Origin: Burkholderiales bacterium | Lineage (GTDB): Bacteria > Pseudomonadota > Gammaproteobacteria > Burkholderiales > Burkholderiaceae_E | Direction: 5' to 3' | DNA length: 51,985 nt | Assembly (NCBI GenBank): GCA_017307915.1 | Contig: JAFKGG010000372.1 | Span: 1-51,985 of the forward strand | Part shown: one piece after another, positions 1 through 8,304 of the stretch | Numbering within the stretch: position 1 is the first letter of the stretch | Layout: every line of letters starts with the position of its first letter | Notes under the pieces: generated by a model | Seen by the model: the letters and a program-made list of their open reading frames with translations, nothing else | Database searches by the model: none | What the model was told of the DNA's origin: nothing | Made by a program: the position numbers and the translations under genes

Positions 1-77
1 GCCAGCAGCATGGCGCACATCGGCGCCGGGCCGATGCAGGCAAACTCGACGACTTTCAGATTGGCAAGCGGTCCCAT
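1..77 (-). CDS. CaiB/BaiF family CoA-transferase, N-terminal fragment
   Basis: Only the first 25 codons are inside the window; the gene continues off the left edge. The start reads MGPLANLKVVEFACIGPAP, the typical opening of class III CoA-transferases and alpha-methylacyl-CoA racemases, a beta strand followed by the nucleotide-binding glycine region. A GGAG lies nine bases upstream of the ATG. It follows the IclR gene on the same strand by about 60 bases, so it probably belongs to the same acyl-CoA operon and would attach CoA to, or racemise, the carboxylic acid handled by its neighbours. A longer in-frame TTG start overlapping the IclR stop is possible but has less support. Family is fairly clear; substrate is unknown. 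Confidence 0.6.
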   Translation of the reverse strand, partial: MGPLANLKVVEFACIGPAPMCAMLL

Positions 78-139
78 CGGATACGGCTCCGGTTCGAGTT
101 CGAGTTCCAGTCCAAGCCGCTGAGGCGGCTTCGGCGCAA

Positions 140-1054
140 TCAACGCGATTGGCGTTTGGTACCGGCTCGCGCGTTGCCGGCGCTCGCGGGCGGCCGCATG
201 TAGCTTTCCAGTCGCTCGGCAAGGGCCGCCAGCCGCGGGCCCCAATGCTCTTCGAGTTCACCGGGCCGCAAGCGATAGGCGGGAACCGCGCATCCGACGG
301 CCACGTCCATGTTTTCGTTGATGCGGCAAACCGGCGCGCCGGCCGCATAAACGGTCGGGTCGAAGCCGCCGAGCGCGATCGCAAAACCGCGCTCTTTGCA
401 CTTCTGGATTTCGTCGCGTGCCTCTTGGCCGAAGCGCGCCCAATTCTCCGGCCGTGCGCGGGCGATCTCTTCGAGAATCCGCTCGCGCTCGGCGTCGGTC
501 TGCATCGATATCAGCGCCCGCCCCATCGAAGAGAGTTCGAGCGGCACGAGCATGCCCACTTCAGGAATGTGCGGGGCCGTGTCGAAGGTTCGGATCGTTT
601 CGATATTGATCGAGTACAAGCCATCCATGACGGTCAGCGACACGTTCGCCTGGGCAAGCTCGGCGAAGTCGCGCATGTCGGGCAACGCACGCTGGCGCAG
701 ACGCAGGCTGGCCAGCATCGGATGGGCCAGCGTCAATACGTGCGGCGCGGCACGGTAGCGTCCGTCGGCCCCCTTCGACAGATAGCCCAGCTCCAGCAAG
801 GTCGAACACAGCCGCGAAACGGATGAGCGCTTCAGTTGCAGTTCGGCGGCGATCTCGGCGTTGGTCACGCCGATGCCGTCGGCACGCATCATCGAAAGAA
901 TCTGCAATCCGTTGGCCAGCGTGGTCGCGAACTTTGCATCCGGCTCGAGTTTGCGCCGCTCTTGCACGCCGGCCGATCGCGCCCCTCGGCCTCGCGCGGC
1001 AAGGTCTTTATCAGTGCGTCGACTCGCGCCTGTGCGATCCAATCTTGAACTCAC
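140..1054 (-). CDS. IclR family transcriptional regulator
   Basis: A 304-residue regulator with an N-terminal winged helix-turn-helix (about residues 45-100, with TNAEIAAEL and SVSRLCSTL helices) and a C-terminal IclR ligand-binding domain ending in the family pattern around CRINENMDVAVGCAVPAYR. The start is GTG, and its GTGA overlaps the TGA of the upstream acyl-CoA synthetase, so the two are translationally coupled. The first 40 residues are basic and low in complexity and may be dispensable. IclR proteins bind short perfect palindromes; the 21-bp palindrome at 4375-4395, upstream of the acyl-CoA dehydrogenase that heads this operon, is the obvious candidate operator. The effector is not known but is probably the acid or CoA ester metabolised here. 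Confidence 0.9.
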   Translation of the reverse strand: MSSRLDRTGASRRTDKDLAARGRGARSAGVQERRKLEPDAKFATTLANGLQILSMMRADGIGVTNAEIAAELQLKRSSVSRLCSTLLELGYLSKGADGRYRAAPHVLTLAHPMLASLRLRQRALPDMRDFAELAQANVSLTVMDGLYSINIETIRTFDTAPHIPEVGMLVPLELSSMGRALISMQTDAERERILEEIARARPENWARFGQEARDEIQKCKERGFAIALGGFDPTVYAAGAPVCRINENMDVAVGCAVPAYRLRPGELEEHWGPRLAALAERLESYMRPPASAGNARAGTKRQSR

Positions 1055-3144
1055 TGTTCGGAAAGCTCGATCACGGCATCCAGGGCAACCACCCCTTGGC
1101 CTCGGGGGAGCACTCGCAACGGATTGATCTCGAAGGATTGGACCTTGCTTTCGACCGCCGCCGCCAATACCGACAAACGGGAAACCGCCGCCGCAAGGGC
1201 TTGCACGTCGCCGGCGCGCATGCCGCGCACTCCTTCGAGCACGGCCCGGCCGCGAAGCTCGTCGAGCATTCTAAGGGATTCGTTCACATCGAACGGGGCG
1301 ATGCGAAAGGAAACGTCCTTCAGCACTTCCACCAGAATGCCGCCCAGCCCGCACATGATCACCGGACCGAACACGGGATCACGCACCATCCCGACCACGA
1401 CCTCGACACCGGCAGGCGCCATCGGCGCCACGATGCAGCCCGTCATCACTTTGTCGGGCAGATGCTGCTTCAGCGCCGATTCAATGGCTGTGAAGGCTTG
1501 CCGCACGGATGCTTCGTCGGCCAGATTGACGCGCACGCCACCCACGTCGGATTTGTGAAGAACGCCGTCGGCGACGACCTTCAACACCACCGGATAGCCC
1601 AGTTCCCGAGCTGCCTGCACCGCCGCTTCCGGGGAATGGGCCACCCGATGCGAAACCACGGCAATGCCGGCGTTCGCAAACCACTGCAAAGCCGACGGCT
1701 CGTCGACCGGCGCTTGCGGGGCCGGCACCCGTTCCCCGACCTTCACACTCGCCGGCGGCGGCCGGTCGGCCCCGAACTTGGCCAGCGCCGCGAAGACCCG
1801 GATCGCGTCGGTAGGCTCCCGATAAGCCAGCACGCCTTCCTGGGCCGCGGCCCGTATCGCGGCTTCGCTGAGAAACCCGCTGATGGCCAGGACCAGCCCC
1901 GGATACTGTTCACGCACTCGCCGCCATGCCGGAATCTGATATTGGATGTCCTGCTCGCGGCGCAGATACGCGCCGTAGTGCACGAGGATGCCGCCGTATT
2001 GCCGTGCATCGCCGGCGGCATCGAGCGCGAGTTGAAACAGATCCGGGCGATCGACCGCAAGGCCGGTGACGTCGATCGGATTGCCGGCATCGGAGAACGG
2101 AATCTGTTCCCTGATGCGCGATTTCGCCTGCGGCGGCAGTTCGGCCAACTCGAGACCGGACATTTCGGCATGGTCGGCCAGCATGACGCCGACGCCCCCC
2201 GACACGGTGATCACGCAGACCCGGTTGTTGGCGAGCACCTTGGAACACGCCGCCAGTCCAACGTCGAAGTATTCCTCGATGGAATCGGCACGGTAAACCC
2301 CGTACTGCCGGAACAGACCTTCATAGATCGCGTCGTTGCCGGCCAGCGCCGCCGTGTGGGACTGCGCCGCGCGCGCACCGGCCGCCGTTCTGCCGGGTTT
2401 GACGGCGACGACGTGCTTGCCGGCGGCCCGCGCCGCCGCCAGTGCCCGCGCAAGACGCGCACCGTCACGGCATGTTTCAAGGTAGCAAAGGATGACGTCC
2501 GTGCCGGGATCGAGCGCGAAGAAGTCGATGCAGTCGGCCACCTGCAGATCGCATTCGTTGCCGGTCGCCACCAGATACCGGAAGCCACGCTCCCGCTCGT
2601 GGCCCATCATCGCGACGTTCGCCAGAAACGCGCCGCTTTGACTGACGACCGAGAGATTGCCCGCCGCAGGCAGTCGATGAAATTCGTCGTGAAACGAGGC
2701 AACGACGCGCTGTGCATAGTTCGTGAAACCGACGGTGTTCGGTCCCAGTATCCGCATGCCGCTGTCGCGCGCGATCGCGCTGAGCTCAGCCTGCAGCATC
2801 GCCCCTTGGCCACCGATTTCCGCAAAACCCGACGCATAGATGACCATGCCGGCCACACCGCCTTGCGCGCATTGCCGGGCTGCCTGCAGCACCGCGCTGG
2901 CCGGCAGCGAGCAGACCGCCAGATCGATCGGCGCATCGATGTCTTCGAGACGCGCGTAGGCCTGCCGCCCCTGGATGATGCCGCCCTTCGGATTGACCGG
3001 ATAAAGCCGGCCCTGGAAACCATTGGCGTTCATCGAATTAAGCGCGCGCCCGCTGATCCGTTGCCCGTCGGAAGAAGCGCCGATCAATGCGATCGATGCC
3101 GGGTTCAACATGCGAGAGAGCCTGCTCATCTTTTCGGTCAGCAT
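1051..3144 (-). CDS. NDP-forming acyl-CoA synthetase (acetate-CoA ligase family)
   Basis: About 697 residues, single-chain form of the family. The order is an N-terminal CoA-binding Rossmann domain (PASIALIGASS, about 12-130), two CoA-ligase domains (with SHTAALAGND, the segment carrying the phosphorylated histidine, near 265) and a C-terminal ATP-grasp domain (VVLKVVADGVLHKSDVGGV, after about 510). It would make an acyl-CoA from a carboxylate, ATP and CoA, releasing ADP. I prefer the ATG at 3144 because GAAGG lies seven bases upstream; an ATG at 3174 is also possible and lacks such a site. It follows the acyl-CoA dehydrogenase closely and is coupled to the IclR gene by a GTGA overlap. Substrate not predictable. 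Confidence 0.9.
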   Translation of the reverse strand: MLTEKMSRLSRMLNPASIALIGASSDGQRISGRALNSMNANGFQGRLYPVNPKGGIIQGRQAYARLEDIDAPIDLAVCSLPASAVLQAARQCAQGGVAGMVIYASGFAEIGGQGAMLQAELSAIARDSGMRILGPNTVGFTNYAQRVVASFHDEFHRLPAAGNLSVVSQSGAFLANVAMMGHERERGFRYLVATGNECDLQVADCIDFFALDPGTDVILCYLETCRDGARLARALAAARAAGKHVVAVKPGRTAAGARAAQSHTAALAGNDAIYEGLFRQYGVYRADSIEEYFDVGLAACSKVLANNRVCVITVSGGVGVMLADHAEMSGLELAELPPQAKSRIREQIPFSDAGNPIDVTGLAVDRPDLFQLALDAAGDARQYGGILVHYGAYLRREQDIQYQIPAWRRVREQYPGLVLAISGFLSEAAIRAAAQEGVLAYREPTDAIRVFAALAKFGADRPPPASVKVGERVPAPQAPVDEPSALQWFANAGIAVVSHRVAHSPEAAVQAARELGYPVVLKVVADGVLHKSDVGGVRVNLADEASVRQAFTAIESALKQHLPDKVMTGCIVAPMAPAGVEVVVGMVRDPVFGPVIMCGLGGILVEVLKDVSFRIAPFDVNESLRMLDELRGRAVLEGVRGMRAGDVQALAAAVSRLSVLAAAVESKVQSFEINPLRVLPRGQGVVALDAVIELSEQ

Positions 3145-3181
3145 CGAGTAGCCTTCGGAACGATCGATTCTCATTGGGTGC

Positions 3182-4357
3182 TCATTGAGTGATTTCCTGC
3201 GCCTGACTCGCGCGCTTGTACATTTCCCGCGCGATGGTGAGCTGGTGGATCTCGCTGGTGCCCTCGGCCAGCCGGTGGCCCCGCACGTCCCGATAGAGCC
3301 GCTCGGCGCACGAGAAATCGGCGAAATACCCTCGTGCTCCAAAGATCTGCACGACGCGATCGGCCACCTTGCAGGCCATCTCGGTGGCGAAATACTTGCT
3401 GGCCGAGGCCTCGAGAACCATCTCTTCGCCGTCGTCGTAGCGCCTGGCTGTTTCCAGCACCAGCGCCCGCGCAGCCTGAATTTCGGTCTGGCATTGCGCC
3501 AGCTTGGCTTGAATCAACTGATGATCGGCAATGGCGCGATCGAACTGCCTGCGCTGCATCGCCCAGCGCAAACCCTCGTCGACCAGGCGGATCGCCGGCC
3601 CGATGCTGAGCGCCGATAGCTGAACCCTCTGGAACAGAAACGCCTGCCAGGTCTGCCGGAATCCTTCACCGGTCACGCCACCCAGCAAGCGATCGGCGGG
3701 AATTCGGCAATGCTCGAAATGCAGATGCGAGAACGGTGCCCCGTGCATGCCCATGCTTCGATAGGCGGCCCCTTGGCCAAACCCGGCATCGCCCCGTTCA
3801 ACGACGAACGCAGAGATGCCCTTCGCGCCGCTGCCCGCTTCACCGGTTCGCGCCAGTACGACGTACACATCGGCGATGGGCCCATTGCTGATGAAGGCCT
3901 TGTGACCGTCGAGAATCCAATCCTCGCCGTCTCGTCGAGCCATCGTCGTCATGGCTGTCGCCTGCGAACCGAAGTCGGGTTCGGTAACGGCCACCGCCGC
4001 AATCGCCTGGCCGCTGGCGATCGGCGGCAGCCAGCGCGCCTTTTGCGCCGCCGTCCCGCCATTGAGGATCACATTGGCGGCGACCCCGACGTTGTTGGCC
4101 AGCCGCGTGCGAAACGCCACCGAGCAGCGCGACAACTCGATGTTGATCAGTGCCATTTCTTCGCAGGTGCAGCCATGGCCGCCGTACTCCTCGGGCAGAC
4201 GGAAGCGGAACAGTCCGTGCTCGCGCATCCGCTGATGCATCAGATCGGAGATCTCGCCGGCCTGCTCGACCGCTTCTTCGGCCGGCATCCACTCTTCCCG
4301 CACGACCTGCCTGATCAGCGACACCCAGGCATCGAGCTGCATTTTATTTCTAACCAT
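3182..4357 (-). CDS. Acyl-CoA dehydrogenase
   Basis: A 391-residue flavoenzyme of normal family length. The N-terminal helical domain (about 1-115), the middle beta domain (AVTEPDFGSQ near 122, a variant of the usual TEPxAGS) and the C-terminal helical domain are all present. The catalytic base is the glutamate in EGTSEI (about residue 365), in the standard ACAD position. It should oxidise an acyl-CoA to the enoyl-CoA and pass electrons to ETF. It is first in the minus-strand run dehydrogenase - acyl-CoA synthetase - IclR - CoA-transferase. A GGAG lies ten bases before the ATG. The upstream 80 bases are very AT-rich and contain a perfect palindrome. Confidence 0.92.
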   Translation of the reverse strand: MVRNKMQLDAWVSLIRQVVREEWMPAEEAVEQAGEISDLMHQRMREHGLFRFRLPEEYGGHGCTCEEMALINIELSRCSVAFRTRLANNVGVAANVILNGGTAAQKARWLPPIASGQAIAAVAVTEPDFGSQATAMTTMARRDGEDWILDGHKAFISNGPIADVYVVLARTGEAGSGAKGISAFVVERGDAGFGQGAAYRSMGMHGAPFSHLHFEHCRIPADRLLGGVTGEGFRQTWQAFLFQRVQLSALSIGPAIRLVDEGLRWAMQRRQFDRAIADHQLIQAKLAQCQTEIQAARALVLETARRYDDGEEMVLEASASKYFATEMACKVADRVVQIFGARGYFADFSCAERLYRDVRGHRLAEGTSEIHQLTIAREMYKRASQAQEITQ

Positions 4358-4374
4358 TACAATTTTTCTCCATA

Positions 4375-4395
4375 TTGTTCTAATAATTAGAACAA
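4375..4395. promoter_or_regulatory. Perfect 10-1-10 palindrome, candidate IclR operator
   Basis: TTGTTCTAAT and ATTAGAACAA flank a single A. The palindrome is 18 bases before the acyl-CoA dehydrogenase start, inside an AT-rich island (about 4340-4430) that contrasts with its GC-rich surroundings and must hold the divergent promoters. Odd-length palindromes with an A/T core are typical of IclR-family sites. The nearby IclR gene makes it the likely ligand. A weaker inverted repeat, CAAGTCG/CGACTTG, lies at 4439-4458. Confidence 0.65.
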
Positions 4396-4565
4396 AATAT
4401 TTTTTAATTCAGATTATTGGTTGTAACCTCGCGTCTGGCAAGTCGCCGAGCCGACTTGTCGCGCATCAGGAACGGCAGCCCGCAAGCGGCTGCGTGGCAC
4501 ACAAACATGGCAATGACGCGTCAGCCGTGGGCTGGCGCTGGTCGGGGGCGACTGGAGATCTCGCG

Positions 4566-5654
4566 ATGAAACTGCACACCCAGATATGCGATCGGCTGGG
4601 TATCCGCTACCCGATCTTCGGTCTGACGCACAGCGTCGATGTCGCCGTCGCCATTGCGCGCGCGGGGGCCTTCCCCATGTTCGCGCTGGGCCGCACCAGC
4701 CTGGAGACGGCCGAGGCAGACGTCGCCCGGCTGCGCTCGGAAATCGGCGCTCTGCCCTGGGGCATCAATTGCTTCCTGACCAGCTCGGTGGTGGCTGAAA
4801 CGGATCGGGCTGCGGCCAAATCCGCCCTGCCCAGGGGTCACCTCGACTTCGTCGCCGGCATCCGCGACAAATACCGCATCCCCGCGCCGGTCAAGGGCAA
4901 CTTCTTTTCCAACGTCGTCCGCTCGCACAAGCTCATCGATGGCCATGCGGAAATCGCGCTGGCCTCGGGGGCGCCGGTACTGTCTACCGCAGCCGGCGCG
5001 CCGCAAAGGCTGATCGAACGCGCCAAGGCAGCCGGAATGCTGACCGTTGCTTCGGTCGGCACGCCGCGCCACGCGCAGATCGCCCTGGCCGGCGGCATCG
5101 ACATGCTGGTGGCTCAAGGTTATGACGCAGGCGGCCACACCGGCCACATCGGAACATTCGCCCTGGTGCCGCAGATCGTCGATGCAGCGCAAGGGCGGCC
5201 CGTGCTGGCGGCGGGCGGAATCGGCACCGGCCGGCAGATCGCCGCAGCGTTTGCGATGGGCGCGGCCGGCGCCTGGCTAGGCACGGCGTGGTTGACCGCG
5301 ACGGAAAACCACACCGACGATCAGTTGCTGGCCAAGCTGCTGGCAGCCGGCAGCGGCGATACGGTGCTGACGCGAGCCCACAGCGGCAAGTCGGCGCGCG
5401 TGCTCCGCTCCGCATGGACTGACGAGTGGTCGCGCCCCGATGCGCCGATACCGCTGGAAATGCCGATGCAGCAGGTTCTGACCGGCGAATTGATCGCCGG
5501 CATCGAAGAACACCGGATGAGCGAGCTGCGCTACGAGCTTTGCGGACAGAGCATCGCCTACTTCAACAAGCCGGCGCCCGTGGCAGACATCATCGATCGA
5601 CTGGTCGCTCAAACGATCGAAGCGCTGCAGTCGGTTCAACAAACCTTCAGATGA
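4566..5654 (+). CDS. Nitronate monooxygenase family flavoprotein (FabK/NMO-like)
   Basis: A TIM-barrel FMN protein of 362 residues. It has the family strand GIRYPIFG near the start, the AQGYDAGGHTGHIGT segment that holds the FMN phosphate and the catalytic-histidine region, then the AAGGIGTGRQIAAAFAMGA phosphate-binding loop. Members oxidise alkyl nitronates or act as enoyl reductase-like flavoenzymes; which applies here is unclear. The ATG at 4566 has GGAG eight bases upstream; a longer open frame from 4494 lacks one. It is divergent from the acyl-CoA dehydrogenase across the palindromic promoter region and is followed 123 bases later by a Bug receptor. Such genes often accompany acyl-CoA pathways in Burkholderiales. 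Confidence 0.85.
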   Translation: MKLHTQICDRLGIRYPIFGLTHSVDVAVAIARAGAFPMFALGRTSLETAEADVARLRSEIGALPWGINCFLTSSVVAETDRAAAKSALPRGHLDFVAGIRDKYRIPAPVKGNFFSNVVRSHKLIDGHAEIALASGAPVLSTAAGAPQRLIERAKAAGMLTVASVGTPRHAQIALAGGIDMLVAQGYDAGGHTGHIGTFALVPQIVDAAQGRPVLAAGGIGTGRQIAAAFAMGAAGAWLGTAWLTATENHTDDQLLAKLLAAGSGDTVLTRAHSGKSARVLRSAWTDEWSRPDAPIPLEMPMQQVLTGELIAGIEEHRMSELRYELCGQSIAYFNKPAPVADIIDRLVAQTIEALQSVQQTFR

Positions 5655-5777
5655 GCAGCGCCGGCACCTCTTCTGAACTCATGCGGGCCGAGATCCGCAA
5701 GACCAAGGCGCTCACCCGTCGTTTTTTCCCAGCCGTATTCCCGTGCGTCGATTCGACAAATCCATAGGAGACACTTG

Positions 5778-6764
5778 ATGCCAATCAGCCGCCGCACCGC
5801 CCTGTTCGCCCTGTGCATCGCCAGCCTGTCCGCGCCGGCGATCTCCGCGCCCTACCCCGAGAAGACAGTCAAGATCGTGGTTCCCTTCCCGGCAGGCGGG
5901 CCCACTGACGCTGCCGCGCGCATCCTGGCGCAGCATCTGACCAAAGAGCTGGGGGGCAGCTTCGTCATCGAGAACGTGACCGGCGCGGGCGGAACGATCG
6001 GCTCGGCCGCCGTGGCCAAAGCGGCACCCAACGGCTACACGCTGTTGTTCACCAGCGCTGCTCACGTATCGGCCGGCGCCTACTATTCCGGGCTTTCCTA
6101 CGATCCGGTGAAGAGCTTCGACGGCATCTCGCTGGTCGCCGAACAGCCGGTGGTCATCGCCGTCAACGCCAACTCCCGGTATCAGACGCTCGCCGACCTC
6201 GTCAACGCCGCCAAGGCCGCGCCGGGCAAGATGAACTATGCGGCCGGCGCCGGCGGCGCGGCCATCACCGGGCTCGTCGGCCGGCTGTTCCTGGAAAGCG
6301 CCGGCATCCGCGCGCAGGAAATCACCTTCCGAGGGTCGGCGCCGGCCCTGCAAGCCTTGATCGCCGGCGACGTGGAATTCGATGCAGATCTGCCTGCGGG
6401 AATGGCCGGCCTGATCGCCGGCCAGCGTCTGCGTCCCTTGGCTGTCAGCAGCAAAGAGCGCTACAAGCTGATGCCGGACGTTCCGTCCATCGCGGAAACC
6501 ATCGATCCGCAATTCAATGCCTCGAGCTGGCAAGCTCTGCTGGCACCGGCGGGCACGCCCGGCGACATCACTCGCACGCTGAATGCAGCGGTCAACAAGT
6601 TGCTGGCCCAATCCGAGGTCCAATCGCAATTCGAGAAACAAGGGCTCACCGCCTCCGGCGGATCGGTTGAAAGCTTCAATCAATTCCTGGATCAGGAATC
6701 CAGGAAATGGATCTCGGTGGTCAGACGGTTCAAGCTCAGCGCTGGTACCGAGGCCTCGAAGTAG
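5778..6764 (+). CDS. Bug/TctC family periplasmic solute-binding receptor
   Basis: A 328-residue extracytoplasmic receptor. The signal peptide covers roughly residues 1-24 (ending AISA). It is followed by the family signature YPEKTVKIVVPFPAGGPTD, by GAGGTIGS, then by GYTLLFTSAA and the DVPSIAET region. Bug receptors feed tripartite tricarboxylate transporters (TctAB), and many are orphans in Burkholderiales. No TctA or TctB gene is in the window, so this is an orphan receptor or uses a transporter elsewhere. The ATG at 5778 has GGAG seven bases upstream. The location after the flavoprotein suggests it captures the acid degraded by the adjacent acyl-CoA enzymes. Confidence 0.93.
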   Translation: MPISRRTALFALCIASLSAPAISAPYPEKTVKIVVPFPAGGPTDAAARILAQHLTKELGGSFVIENVTGAGGTIGSAAVAKAAPNGYTLLFTSAAHVSAGAYYSGLSYDPVKSFDGISLVAEQPVVIAVNANSRYQTLADLVNAAKAAPGKMNYAAGAGGAAITGLVGRLFLESAGIRAQEITFRGSAPALQALIAGDVEFDADLPAGMAGLIAGQRLRPLAVSSKERYKLMPDVPSIAETIDPQFNASSWQALLAPAGTPGDITRTLNAAVNKLLAQSEVQSQFEKQGLTASGGSVESFNQFLDQESRKWISVVRRFKLSAGTEASK

Positions 6765-6780
6765 GCAGGCGGGGCTTGCT

Positions 6781-6801
6781 GCGCGGCCTCGCAGGCCGCG
6801 C
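6781..6801. terminator. GC hairpin after Bug gene, weak terminator candidate
   Basis: Arms GCGCGGCCT and AGGCCGCGC pair perfectly across a 3-base loop, 16 bases after the receptor stop codon. There is no following T-run, only CTTT about ten bases later, so intrinsic termination is uncertain. Confidence 0.4.
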
Positions 6802-6841
6802 CCGAGGTCGGGTCTTTGGGTGCCGTGATACGCTGGCTGAT

Positions 6842-6869
6842 CACCCTGCACTGCGCACCCTGCACTGCG
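6842..6869. repeat. Tandem duplication of a 14-bp unit
   Basis: CACCCTGCACTGCG occurs twice head to tail, ending 13 bases before the ATG of the next gene. It may be a recent slippage duplication or a repeated protein-binding site. Nothing else in the sequence distinguishes these. Confidence 0.8.
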
Positions 6870-6882
6870 CCGCGACTCACCC

Positions 6883-7518
6883 ATGTGGCTCGAACTCACG
6901 CTGACCCTGATCGCGCTGGCTGCCGCGCTATCGATGCGCCCGTGGCGCCTGATGCCGCACGGTGAGCGCATCGGCCCGCTGATGGCCTCGCTGGTGCTGC
7001 TGCCGTGGGTCTGGATGCTGCCCGGGCCGTCGCCGATCGCCGCGCAGATGCACTGGTCGGGCGCCTGTCTGGTGGTGCTGATGCTGGGCTGGCCGGTAGC
7101 AGTGCCGGTGCTGATCGGCGTGGCTGCGCTGGCCTGGGTCATCGATCCCTCACTGCCCATGCAGCGCATCGTGGCGCTGGCCTTCTGGCAAGGCGTGCTG
7201 CCCGCAACGCTGGCGCTGGCGCTCGGCGCCCTGTTGCGGCGCGCGTTCGGCGAACGCATGTTCATCTATCTGTTCGGCCGCGCGTTCCTGGGCACCGTCA
7301 TCTGCGTTTTCGCAACGGGACTGCTGCAGGTCGCCACCGGTCAGGCCATGCCCGGCGTCGATACCGGCCTGTCGCTGGTGGCGCACTGGCTGATGGCCTG
7401 GAGCGACGGCATCGTCACCGGCATGCTGGCTGCGGTGTTCGTGGCCTTCGTGCCGCAATGGCTGGCCACCTGGTCAGATGCGCTGTATCTGCAATCCAGC
7501 TCGCGCGAACGATCGTGA
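6883..7518 (+). CDS. CbiM-like integral membrane protein (COG3235 type)
   Basis: A 211-residue hydrophobic protein with about six membrane segments. It ends with a region resembling the energy-coupling factor permease CbiM family as seen in proteobacteria: a conserved FGRAFLGT stretch near residue 131 and a cytoplasmic tail QWLATWSDALYL. CbiM proteins import cobalt or nickel with an ATPase and partners. No CbiO/CbiQ/CbiN genes are near, and the characteristic metal-binding N-terminus of true CbiM (MHI start) is absent. Its cargo is therefore unknown. The gene stands alone behind a 14-bp tandem repeat and converges with the CBS-BON gene. The family call is from remembered sequence similarity and is moderate. 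Confidence 0.55.
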   Translation: MWLELTLTLIALAAALSMRPWRLMPHGERIGPLMASLVLLPWVWMLPGPSPIAAQMHWSGACLVVLMLGWPVAVPVLIGVAALAWVIDPSLPMQRIVALAFWQGVLPATLALALGALLRRAFGERMFIYLFGRAFLGTVICVFATGLLQVATGQAMPGVDTGLSLVAHWLMAWSDGIVTGMLAAVFVAFVPQWLATWSDALYLQSSSRERS

Positions 7519-7545
7519 TGCCGAGCGGCGCCGAGCGCTCATGAG

Positions 7546-8256
7546 TCAGAGCATTGGCTGCCACTGGTCGTACGACATGCGGCGATCATCGATGCCGCGC
7601 ACGCCGGGAACGTTTTCGGCAGCGACCAGCGCAGCCCGCCGTTCGGCCTCGCCGCGAAAAACACCCAGGTAGCGCACGACGCCTTGCTCGACGTCGACTT
7701 CGACCCAGCCCCTTGCCCACCACGGCTGGGCGGTCAGCTCGGCCAGCAGACGGGTGCGAATGGTGTCGTCGTCGACCGCGGCAACGCTGCTGCGCGCCGG
7801 CCGCAACATCGAAGCACCGCGGGCCAGCGCGCGCATCAGGTCGGCGCGCGTCGCCAGCCCGACCAGCTTGCCGTCGCGCAGCACCGGCACTCGCCGCACG
7901 CGGCGATCTTCGAACAGGTCGGCCAGTTCGGCCAGCGGCATGTCGGCCGTGACGCAAGGCACGTGGCTGCTCATCACGTCACCGGCATACTTGCCGTGCG
8001 AATGAACGTATTCGGCGGGCGCCGGATTGGGTCGAACGATGCGTTGCCACCAGGAACGATCGTCACCGCGCGCCTCGGTTCCGATCTCCCGGCGATGCAC
8101 CAGATCGCCCTCGCCAATCATGCCCACTACCTTGCCTTGTTCAACAACCGGCATGCCGCTGATCCGGTATTCGAGCAGCAGTCCGACCACTTCCGCCACT
8201 TCGGCGTCGGGCGCAACGGTGATGACCGGGGAAGTCATGATGTCTGCGACTCGCAT
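7546..8256 (-). CDS. CBS-pair and BON domain protein
   Basis: A cytoplasmic protein of 236 residues. Two CBS motifs (about 1-65 and 90-148; VADIMTSPVITVAPD and DVMSSHVPCVTADMPLAE) form a likely adenosyl-nucleotide sensor. A BON domain follows (about 165-228). The same architecture is common in beta- and alphaproteobacteria as a stress or energy-status protein, but no reaction is known. GGAG lies upstream of the ATG. It follows the DUF6306-like gene on the same strand with 48 bases between them and could be cotranscribed. Confidence 0.88.
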   Translation of the reverse strand: MRVADIMTSPVITVAPDAEVAEVVGLLLEYRISGMPVVEQGKVVGMIGEGDLVHRREIGTEARGDDRSWWQRIVRPNPAPAEYVHSHGKYAGDVMSSHVPCVTADMPLAELADLFEDRRVRRVPVLRDGKLVGLATRADLMRALARGASMLRPARSSVAAVDDDTIRTRLLAELTAQPWWARGWVEVDVEQGVVRYLGVFRGEAERRAALVAAENVPGVRGIDDRRMSYDQWQPML

Positions 8257-8304
8257 GCTTCGACTCCTTTCACGCCCCTCGCGTCCCGTCTGCCCTTTTC
8301 TCGA

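Noticed and set aside
823..3192. Long plus-strand open frame opposite the acyl-CoA synthetase
   Set aside because: It is rich in H, R and Q with no recognisable domain and is antisense to a clear enzyme; it is a GC-rich shadow frame.
5712..7265. Minus-strand open frame of over 500 codons opposite the Bug receptor
   Set aside because: No domain, odd composition, and antisense to a receptor with signal peptide and family motifs.
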